Shown piece by piece: positions 55,303 through 64,000 of a stretch of DNA of 64,000 nt. Numbering within the stretch: the stretch's first letter is position 1; the number at the start of each line of letters is the position of its first letter. Below the pieces are notes generated by a model. The model had not been told where the DNA came from. It was given only the letters and a program-made list of their open reading frames with translations, and made no database searches. The position numbers were made by a program, and so were the translations under genes. The DNA comes from Saussurea involucrata (taxonomy: Eukaryota > Streptophyta > Magnoliopsida > Asterales > Asteraceae), in contig CM066325.1 of assembly GCA_033807775.1 (NCBI GenBank), forward strand, positions 17,355,301 through 17,419,300, written 5' to 3'.

Positions 55303-57869
55303 CTAACTTTTTGTTGTGGCATGGCGTGCGGCAAAAGATTCGACCAGTGGGTTCACCAGATGAGGCGCTTCATCCTGCACACACATAACCATAGATCATC
55401 AACCCAATGTGAGGTGACACTGGCTTTACGACACGTGTCACGTCTAATTCACCAGAATAAAACTAAACGAACCCAGTATATCTCACACAAAGGTGTCTGA
55501 ATGACCAGAATCTTAATGCTAAAATACAGTTTCTTTTTTGAGAGGGGGGGGGGTACCTGAGGGCAGTGACCAACATTCGGGAGGGCTACAAAATCTTCAA
55601 CAGTATCGAATTTTCCATAAGCTCTTCCAAGTTCAATGGGTTCCCATGGATCTTTGTCACCCCATACTACCAGCACAGGACACTGCACAAATATAAAGCC
55701 ATCAGCTGCAATTTCTTGGGCATGGATGAAAAAGGGTATAACCAAAGATTCAACCTTTACTTGAGGCAGTAATTCCTCAGGCAGAGGGCCATCTGAATAA
55801 CAAATAAACTCAAGAAACACATCAGCGGCGCCAGGCTCAAGCCCTGGAAGAAGGATCGAGTCAACTAATTCTTCCGTCACTTGGGAAGTGTCATGGTAAC
55901 ACTGCATACAAATGCTTAATTGGATGCAGACATCGTACATATAGTTTTACGTTATAATAAATGAGAACATTCATACGTGAATCATTCAAAAAAATTCATA
56001 ACAAATGAGAACATTCATATGTGAATCATTCAAAATAACTCATAATAAATGAGAACATTCATATACCTGACAAAGGATATTCCTAACCGCCTCTCTTGTA
56101 GCAACGGTTTGAAAGAACAATTTTCCCACAGGGGTATTCCTGCCATAAACCATTGTGACTTTAAATTATAAGAACTTCAAACTAAAGATTCAATCTGAGA
56201 TAATTTACCTCAATAAGTTCTGGAAAGATCTAATTAAGGGTCTCCCGAACCATGGTTGCTTTGTTATATGAAGCATACGAAGAGATATATTCAGAAGCAC
56301 AATGCCCTTACAGATGCTTGGATCCATCACCGCTCCCTGAAGACCAACAAGTCCTGTTCAGACACCAAATCAACTTTGAAAATACTGTATCATGTTGAAT
56401 TATTATGTTTATAAAGATGTTTCATTTACCTCCGATCGAATTGCATATAAAGAATGCTTTATCTTGAACTATATCTGTACAGAAGTCGTTTAACTGAGAA
56501 CCCCATGTCTCAAATGTATAGAAAGGACTGTCTCCTAACTCACGAGGATTCGGTTTGTCAGAGTAACCATAACCAATAAGATCGATTGAGAATACCCTAT
56601 GTGATTCTGCAAGAACTGGAACGTTTTTCCGCCAATGGTCACTGTCAAAGAAGATAAGTTAGAGCTACTTGGCTGTATGACAGTGTATCTGAAGCAACAA
56701 AGAACTCAAAGATGGCTTCAAGTAGCGTATGATACGAAATACATGATACCAAAGTTAGAGCATGATTACTGGCAACAAGATACGAAGACTTGGAAACATT
56801 CTAGGCCGTTTTGTTAATCTGTGTAATTAAGCTTGGGTATTATATATATAGGCAATTGAAGCAAGATTTTTTGTGATATAATGCAGTTGATACCTATATC
56901 ACATAGTTGAGGAGAAGCAAAATATGAATGATGGTGGACCTGTTTGCTCCGAAACCATGAACCAAAACCAATGCAGGGCCACTCTTCCCAGCGTATTGGT
57001 ATCGAATAGAATAGCCTTTCCAATTCCACACACTACAACACAAACAAGATCAACTTATTTCAGTAAAGTTACAAATGTATACCTTGGCAATAAATAAAGT
57101 CATATGTTTATGAGTTCTTTCATGCACAACTATGTAACTCAACAGAAACTAGACCATCAATTTCTCCTTACTTAGGCCATATTTGGCAACCACAAGCTAG
57201 CTTAGTTTTTCAACTTATTGAAGAAAAAAAAACATTTGGCTTCATAACACTCTGGTTTTAAGCAAGCTTCTAAACAGTCATCAAATTCATTGATTTCCCT
57301 GTTGCCCAATCAATTGGAATACTTATGTGTGTCTATCTGATGCATTCTGTATTGTAAGAACAGAATGGCCTAGATTGTGGTCTAGAAATCATAAACCTCC
57401 ATGATTAGCTGCTTCCATTTTTCCAGGAATGTTTACTGCTCCGTATTGCCTCCTCCATATGATTCGATTTCACTAAGCACAAAAGTCAGAATAGATCATA
57501 ATTGAAATAATAAGACCTAATCTCCATATATGATTGTTCCAATTGAATGTTGGGATCAATGAAGTAAATTAAAAAAGGAACAGATAGCGCATTACAAAAT
57601 AATCAAAGCATTATAAAAAACCCTAATCAATGAAACGGATAATACCATGTTTCCACCTTAACTTTGGGGCTGATACTTTTGACCGCCTCGACTGAAGAAC
57701 TATCAATCAAACAGGAAGAAACTGATATTATTCTGTTCGGTATTGAAGTAATCGTAGGGAGCCTAGATTTCGTGTGGAAACCCGAGGTTGAAGATGAAAT
57801 ATTGTTGGTAAATATTAGTGGGAAGTGGAGTTTGGACAATCCGTATGTGGAAGACGTGGTGATCGCCAT
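55303..57869 (-). CDS. Alpha/beta-hydrolase fold protein, probably plastid-targeted, 8 exons
   Basis: Exons in coding order: 57869-57646, 57032-56940, 56641-56430, 56353-56209, 56139-56067, 55901-55755, 55682-55557, 55374-55303. All introns are GT..AG, phases agree, and the total is 1092 bp (363 aa). The first 65 or so residues are rich in Ser/Thr and basic residues, like a chloroplast transit peptide (inferred). The core shows the oxyanion-type HGFGAN (100-105) and the nucleophile Ser174 in CNSIGG. The acid is Asp309 in WGDKDPWEP (or Asp307) and the base is His337 in PNVGHCPQ. All triad members are present. It resembles plant plastid hydrolases of the haloalkane-dehalogenase-like group; the substrate is unknown, and the nucleophile elbow does not point to pheophytinase. 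A 72-nt intron (55683-55754) is in frame without stops. A LARD-like element sits just past the stop codon. Confidence 0.93.
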
Positions 57870-58094
57870 TGATAGAGCTCTGTGCACTTCACCGCGTGTT
57901 GTTCAACATTTGGAAGTTGCAATTCAAACGGCTTATTAGAGCCACACAGTCTTGTAATGTGAATAAGCTTGCCACGTCACCTCCCAAAATTCTTTTGGTA
58001 TTACAAAATGGTCCAGTGTAACCATTGGCTCATAAAAAAGAATTATTTATTATTTCAAACCCGTTTTTGAGAAGTATTTTTAAACCGTTAGATC

Positions 58095-58230
58095 TTTTTA
58101 ATCAAATAGCTTTCCATGAATTGCGTTTCAAAAATAATTGATCTGGTACATCTTGATGCATCTTATCTCATCATACTGTTCGTTCATTTTTCATCCAACG
58201 GTTAATAATCACTTCTCATCGAAACTCAAC
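58095..58230. repeat. Single copy of the CTTCTCATC dispersed repeat
   Basis: Shared order with 19600-19980: TTTCCATGAATTGCGT, TTGATC(T/C)GGT, GCATCTTATC, CATCCAACGGTTAATAATCA, CTTCTCATCG. This copy lacks the tandem expansion. Confidence 0.65.
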
Positions 58231-58492
58231 TCTTTTAGCGGGTAGATTTTATGACTATTAATGATGATGATATCAAATTATATTGTAATTTTTTATTACA
58301 TGAAAAAGTTGTCACATTAAAATAAAACGATGTTATCTAAGCCTTAAACTTGTTTTATCAGATATAAGATAAAACGATGTCTCCAAAATCTCACTTTTCT
58401 TCGTTTTAACAGAACTATGTCATCAACTATCTACAACCACTTGTACATCCTGCAATAAAACTTGTTCTATCATATACTTTGCCACATACATT

Positions 58493-61462
58493 CTATCTTG
58501 AGTTTTTACCCTCCTTCAAATTCCCTACTCTTCGTTCCCGATCCGTAGAGATCCGTGGGACCTCTTTCGGAGCGTTTTGGATTTCTTGTAACGAAGCCAG
58601 GACCTCACCCATGGTCGGTCTGAACCTATGATCGTTGTGGAGACATTTTGATGCGAGTGCAGCCACGGCCTGTGCACCCTTCTTGGAGTACTGACCACCT
58701 AGACATGTGTCCATGATTCTTAGAACCCGTTTGGCATCACCTAGAAATGGCTTCACCCATTCCACCAACGTCTCTTCCACCCCACCGGCTCGCTCATCAG
58801 CAATGGCTCGTCGTCCCGATAGCAACTCCAATAACACCACCCCGAAACTGTACACGTCGTTCTTTGGAGTCAAGTGCCCTGTACATTATACAAACCATAC
58901 TCATCAAGATAGATGCCGAATGTATTCATATGTTTTGAAAAGCAGTCGATTACTTTTTGAAAGTAGACACTTAGGGCGCGTTTGGTTCACAAAATGTTTT
59001 TTTGATGGAATGGAACTGTAAAAAGAATTTGACTTTCAAGGAAATTAGAATGAAATGTTATCACCTGCTTGGTTGACAAACATTGGAATTGAATATGTTA
59101 AAAGAATTAGAATTTGTCGCTTTGGAATTGGAATGAAGTATTAGTAAATGACCAAAATACCCTTTTTGAAAACTTTGAAACCGAAATCCGACTACTGTGG
59201 TTCAGATCGGTGGTGGTCGACGGTAGTTCAAAACGGTGGTTCGGATCAGTGATGGCTCATATCTGGGGTAGTCGGCGGTGGTTCAGATTGGTGGTGGTGG
59301 GCGGTGGTTTAGAACGGTGGTGGTCGCAATACAGTTTCAATGGATTAAACGTGTACCTGTGGCCACGTATTCTGGTGCAGCGTAGCCGTTGGTCCCAACA
59401 ACCCTGGTTGAAACGTGCGTGTTATCTCCTACAGGACCGTTCCTCGCCAAACCAAAATCCGAAAGCTTTGCATTAAACTCCTACAATATTAAACAACACC
59501 AAGTCCTTGCTCTTTAGTAAGATGAACAAAAGCCGGAATATCATCTTCCCCTTGATAAATCTAGACAAACTTTGGCATACCGTATCTAGAAGAATGTTAG
59601 AAGCCTTCAAATCCCGATAGATGATAGAAGGTTCTTTACTGTGCAAGAACGATAACCCCTCTGCTACATCAATGGCGATCCGCATCCTCATGGCCCATGG
59701 CATTGGTTGAACGCTTTCTGCAAAAAAGAACACATAAGAAACTTTTCATTTCCTGCAACATTATTATTCCTAACAATCGCCGGTTTTGAGTGTCGTTCAT
59801 TTCTAGAAACTTCCGGTATTCTTTGTTCTAGATTTTGTGGGTTCGGTCTCTTTTTCTTTCGTATTGGACCCACATAACGAAAATGAGAGTATAAACATGT
59901 AGAAAGTAGTAATACTCACTTCTAAACAAGTGATTATCCAAGCATCCTTTAGGCATGAACTCATAAACTAGTAGTCGGTTTTCATAATCCTCACAATAGC
60001 CGATCAGTTTAACCAGATTCTTATGTCGAAGCCTCCCCATGTAATCAAGCTCGGTCTGCAAATCAAGAAAATCAAAACACACATCTTCGGGTGAACGATT
60101 GACTTTTTGTGACATAGTAGTTTGTTTTTTATCCATCGTTCTTGAAAAAATCCAAAAAGAACACCGAAACTTTCATAACTTGTTCAAAAATAACTCACTC
60201 TTAATAGTTTCATTAAGAGGCGACCTCTGAATCGTTAAGAGGTAAATCTTGTTTGGTAAAAAAAAGGTCTGCCTCTTAATGGTTCTAAAACCCTCTGAAT
60301 GATTTTGTATCTTGGGCCTCCCTTGACCATTTAGCGCCCCAATTTCATTCTGAATAATTACCAAAACGACCATATTTCATTTTGCACTATATCATAAGAG
60401 CCTCTTAATCATTCTGACCACTTATTATTCTGCAGCAAACCATTCAGCAACTGCCAAACAGCCCCTCACTCTTGCAAACTCTAGTGTTTTGCCATTTGGT
60501 TCAAAAAGTCAATCGCTCGATACTTTAGTGCTAGAGAACACTGAGAAAGGAAAAAAGATCACTTACAAGCCATTCCCTGTGACCTTGGCGGCTTTCGGCC
60601 TTGAGTATTTTGACAGCCACCACTAATCCGGTGCCAGGTTTGACCGGAGCAAAGGTGGTCTCATCAATCCATCCTTTAAAGACTTGACCAAAACCGCCCT
60701 CACCCAGAAGACCATCTGGCCGGAAGTTCTTGGTGGCGGTCTTGAGATCGCTCAAGCTAAAGGCTCTGAGGTTAATGGGGACAGGCAAATGATCATCTTT
60801 ATGTGCTTTTGAAACTTTGTTGAAGGTGACTGTTTTTGTTTGATTCTTGGAAGGTTTTGAATTAGATTTCCGCTTGTTATTAAGCATATCATCTGCAAGA
60901 AATACGCTAGGAATTAGAAAATTAAAATCATATAATTGATCAAGAACATGTGTTGGCTCTCAAACCAAACCAAAACAGAGGAAAAAAGATTCACAAAATT
61001 GATCAAGAACATGTTTTTTTTTGACGAAGAACGATGGATTTGTTTGCAATTAAATCGAAAGGGTGACAACCCCAAAGCAGAATCGGTATAGAAATCCGAA
61101 CCTGGATCTTAAAGTAGTAAACTAAATCATTGTATCTTTCGAAATTAAAAAAAATAAAAGCACTCTGCTACAATCCGATATGATTTTAGATCATTTTCAA
61201 GGTTTTTTTTTTTTTTTTAACTTTTTGCTTAACAAAAAGGTCCGTGATCCACTCTTAAAAAACAAAAGCAAATGAATTATTTTGTAAAGTGGAGAGAGAA
61301 ACTCGTCGGAATCCATGGCGATCACTGAAAACCCTAATCAATCAATAATCATGAAGTGCATGTAGAAATCAGCATGAAACAGAAGAAGAAAGAGCATATA
61401 CCAAGGAATTGAGTAGAAGAAGCATGAGCAACATTGGCTGGCTTTCCCCCACAAAGACCCAT
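58493..61462 (-). CDS. Receptor-like cytoplasmic kinase, RLCK VII/PBL-like, 6 exons
   Basis: Exons in coding order: 61462-61402, 60892-60567, 60055-59920, 59717-59581, 59480-59357, 58878-58493. Introns are GT..AG, phases agree, total 1170 bp (389 aa). MGLCGGKPA is a likely myristoylation site with a nearby Cys for palmitoylation, placing it at the plasma membrane. The kinase domain shows the Gly loop LGEGGFGQVF (83-92), catalytic Lys115 in VAVKIL, and Asp210 in IYRDLKASNILLD. The DFG motif (Asp228) lies in LSDFGLA, and APEYVATGHLTPKNDVYSFG follows. The order and motifs are those of the PBS1-like RLCK VII group, which relays signals from receptor kinases in immunity and development. Which receptor it serves is unknown. 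Intron 2 carries a hAT MITE and intron 5 a repeat-rich insert; neither touches a splice site. Confidence 0.94.
58974..59335. repeat. Repeat-rich insert in kinase intron 5
   Basis: GGGCGCGTTTGGTTCAC at 58974 looks like a hAT-type MITE left end, but no matching right end was seen. After it, GGTGGT(T/G)C(A/G)GA-type units recur at about 59200-59330. The insert lies within the 478-bp intron. Confidence 0.45.
60203..60465. mobile_element. hAT-like MITE in kinase intron 2, TSD TCACTCTT
   Basis: It is the same family as 31239-31504: CATTAAGAGG, AATCTTGTTTGG, CACTATATCATAA and the right end CTGCCAAACAGCCCC are shared. TCACTCTT flanks it at 60195-60202 and 60466-60473. The left terminal GGGGCTGTTTG part is missing. 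Confidence 0.8.
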
Positions 61463-61749
61463 TGTGCAGAGGATTGAAATTGGGGGATGAATGAAGGAAG
61501 AGATTATTAATAAAGAAATGGGTAATTAATGGGGTTGTCTCTGGTCAATGGAAAGAATTTTCCGTCATGGTGTTGATTGACGGATCGGTGGAAGTTTCGC
61601 GCGAAATGGATACCATAGAGGAAATCCGTTCAAGGTCCCATCACTTTTTTGGATTGGTTTCAATTTCATAGCGTATCCTTGAGACCTTGACTTTCGAGAC
61701 TCGATTTCGGTAGCATTTATACTTGCTTCCCACCAAATCCAGATAATTA

Positions 61750-62759
61750 GACTATTCACAGCAAGGATTTCTTTACAATTTTATTTGGATTATAAAAGTA
61801 ACACGTTAGATTGCTAAATTAGAAATTGTAGTGGTTGTGAGTGTGATTGTTAAATTAGAATTTGGTTTTGGTAATTTGTAAATATCAAATCAGTACTTTT
61901 GCTGATGTGGCAGTGAATAGTATATGAAATTGTCGGGAATAATTTCTAAATTAGAAATTGATTTATGTCAAATCATGTTTTGTGATGTTTTGTAGAGAAT
62001 GTTTATGAAAAAATGTATGAATAATTTTATTTGTTAATAAAAATATTAATTTTTTTTTTGAAAGACAAATATTAAAAAATGCAAAATATAATTTATATTA
62101 AAGTACAATAAAATAAATTACATATTAAAAAAATACAAACTTAACACATAAAAATACATCATTGTTCTTTTAGAAGTTCTTCAAATTGATGTTCGTACAA
62201 TCTTCGTTGTGGTTTGCTCATTGTTGTGGGATCCATTTCCATCAACTTCATGACCATTTTCCGATTTTCCAGTTTGTTCTTACGTTTTTCTGTTTCCACA
62301 AATGATGTGTGAAATTCTCTCATCACCTGGATTTTTTCTTTTTCAATATTCAGGCGTTCTAACATTGTCACTTGTTCGTTTTCGGTAGAATTTGATGAAA
62401 AATGACTTTTTTAATATTCAATATTCAGACGTTTGGGGTACTCAAATCACGTTTCGCTATTATATGTGGGTCATCTCGTATGTAATATTTTTATTTTGTA
62501 TTTTAACTTAATGTTTTATAAATTAAATATTTTATTTAATTATAGTTATTTAATTAATAAAATATTTCATATTAAATTATAGTAAAGAGTATTTAATTGT
62601 AGTTTTGTTGTTATTTGATTAAAATATAGTTTTTTCTGATGAGGTGTCACTTTAAAAAGTGAGTGAAATTTCATTGTTGTGGGGGATAATTTCAAGATAA
62701 TTGCAAAGCTGATGTGGCCCATTTGCAATTGGGATGAAATTTCATTGTTGTGGATGCTC
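61750..62759. mobile_element. PIF/Harbinger-like element, TSD TTA
   Basis: The left end GACTATTCACAGC and the inverted right end GAGCATCCACAAC are flanked by TTA (61747-61749 and 62760-62762). An inner repeat near the right end, GATGAAATTTCATTGTTGTG, occurs in whole or part twice (about 62667 and 62733). It contains a remnant of a Harbinger-associated ORF1. Confidence 0.65.
62159..62371 (-). pseudogene. Fragment of a Harbinger ORF1 / NAM-associated-type protein
   Basis: Seventy residues start MTMLERLNIEKEKIQVMREF and end MSKPQRRLYEHQFEELLKEQ. The charged helix plus the MDPTTMS..QRR..E pattern resembles the C-terminal end of the Myb/NAM-associated proteins that accompany PIF/Harbinger transposases. 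The DNA-binding N-terminal part is absent, so this is called a fragment. Upstream (62400-62420) a stop and poly-T end the frame. Confidence 0.5.
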
Positions 62760-62762
62760 TTA

Positions 62763-63248
62763 TTAAGTTGTAGGAAGCAGTGAAACTGTGAAAGCTCTCG
62801 TATTTGGGGCCAAAAATGGGGTGATTTCTCGTCCAAATCATGAAAAACACATTTAAAAAAAACGAAGGTCATAAATATTAGTTTCTATGTGTTTGTTATC
62901 GCGATATAATATAACATGGTATAAAAAAGGTAGATTTTTATAAAAACATTTCTAATGGATGTTTTTATAAAGATTTATAATTATTTTAGACAACACTTTT
63001 TATAAAATAGCCAAAATCTTCCTAAATCTACCAAAATAGCAACCATCCTCGTGAAAAACCTCGTATTCACGAGGTCCTCCATCAGCTCATCCTCATATTT
63101 ACACTTTTAACCCTTGCCTCGTGACCAGCAAACCTGGGCCTGAAGATGAAATAAGAGTCCAGTAGTTGATAGAGTACTACTTCTTTCCCCAAAATCAGGG
63201 GTTCCCACTCACTATGAAAAAAGGTATAGAGTTGTGTGTATACATAAG
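62763..63248. other. Intergenic, nothing recognised
   Basis: AT-rich DNA with a CCTCGTATTCACGAGG palindrome at about 63059-63074. No gene or element boundary is supported before the LTR at 63249. Confidence 0.5.
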
Positions 63249-64000
63249 TGTAATAACTCAGGTAAATTAGTTGTTTATTTATTTGTTTTACGTTTATTAG
63301 TGTAAGGTTAGTTTGTGGTGGTTTGTAAGTTTAAGGTTGTTAGTGTCATTTTAGAATAGTTGAGTCCGTATTCGCAATATTGGGTAATATACATATAACA
63401 CCTCCATCTTGATTCCTCATTTTAAGTCGGTTTCAATTGTGTCTGGGTTTGGAGTCAAGAAGCAGGAGAAAAGCGTCGTTCGGTTAGGGCCTCGATTAAA
63501 TTCGTTGGAGGTGATTTTGAGGTAAAGTTTCTTTTCAATTTGTGTTTATAGTCATTAGTATTAAGTTTCTACCGGTTTAGAATTGTCACTTTTTGATTTT
63601 GTTGTGGTTCGATCGAGTATGGGATTCGGACGTCGTCCGGATTCTTCAGTATCCGGATTCTCCAAAGTTTCCGGATATGAATTTTATTCGGATTCGGTGT
63701 TTTTCGGTATTGGTTTCCGGGAAGGTTTCCCGGATAGTTCCGGATTTGGTTTTTCGAATATAGTTTTCGGATATGGTTTTCCGGGTATAGTTTCCGGACA
63801 TAGTTTCCGGAATGGTTTCCGGATGAGTTACCGGATAAGATTTTTATAAAATTCCCCGTGCTAAGTCGCCGAAGAGGGACATTTGTGGTAAATGGTTATA
63901 TGTATTTTGTGTAATTCAGATTTTGGGAAGTTGATAGAAAAGTAAGGTTCTTCCAAGTTTTCAAGAAAATGTGTTAATTGAGGTATTGCTTTCAGGTGAG
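63249..64000 (+). repeat. Start of another LTR, runs off the window
   Basis: It begins TGTAATAACTCAGG, like the LARD LTR (TGTAATAACTCAAA). It carries a CCGGAT-rich array at 63610-63845 like that of the Gypsy LTR, and the window ends at CAGGTGAG, the same motif as at 48833 and 5985 in the other LTRs. It is probably a member of the same lineage; the right part is not visible. Confidence 0.65.

Noticed and set aside
58500..59476. Plus-strand frames of 63-120 codons across the kinase gene
   Set aside because: They are antisense to kinase exons and an intron and have no features of their own.

Overview
The window looks like nuclear DNA of a flowering plant, probably a eudicot. Multi-exon genes have canonical GT..AG introns, there is a calmodulin-binding IQM-type protein, a plant receptor-like cytoplasmic kinase and a probably plastid-targeted hydrolase, and the rest is AT-rich DNA packed with LTR retrotransposons, Mutator-like elements (MULEs), a Helitron and MITEs. 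I could not fix the species. No bacterial operons, CRISPR array, rRNA or convincing tRNA gene was seen.

Only three host genes are supported, and all three appear intact after splicing by hand: an IQM family gene (+, 16710-19116, 8 coding exons, 566 aa), an alpha/beta-hydrolase (-, 55303-57869, 8 exons, 363 aa) and an RLCK VII/PBL-like kinase (-, 58493-61462, 6 exons, 389 aa). Splice positions keep phase throughout and catalytic residues are in place.

Layout: 1-6719 is a Ty3/Gypsy chromovirus-like element with an in-frame hole in its integrase. 6720-9051 is a non-autonomous MULE into whose very end that Gypsy element seems to have inserted. 9052-15466 is a mosaic of CACTA-like, hAT-like and PIF/Harbinger (Tourist) MITEs. 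15467-15934 is a small MULE with a perfect 9-bp target site duplication (TSD), right upstream of the IQM promoter. 20122-26530 is a three-level nest: a fold-back MITE holding a Helitron (20235-26355), which holds a 4.8-kb MULE (20825-25642) with an intact 815-aa transposase, canonical intron and perfect 9-bp TSD. 26547-30960 is a second MULE type whose decayed transposase gene runs into an OTU-type cysteine protease domain across a C22 tract. 32791-45575 is a Ty1/Copia element split by a younger SIRE-like Copia element (35330-43469, TSD CTTTT). 47282-55235 is a LARD-like non-coding LTR element (TSD AGAAC) that sits 63 bp beyond the hydrolase stop codon. 61750-62759 is a Harbinger-type element with an ORF1 fragment, and the window ends inside another LTR (63249-64000).

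How the parts relate: the three GC-palindrome MULEs (6.7, 15.5 and 20.8 kb) share terminal sequence, so the 20.8-kb transposase could act on all of them (inference). The LARD shares its leader, a candidate leader intron, primer-binding site and 3' end with the Gypsy element, so it may use proteins of that lineage (inference). The near-identical LTR pairs indicate recent retrotransposon activity.
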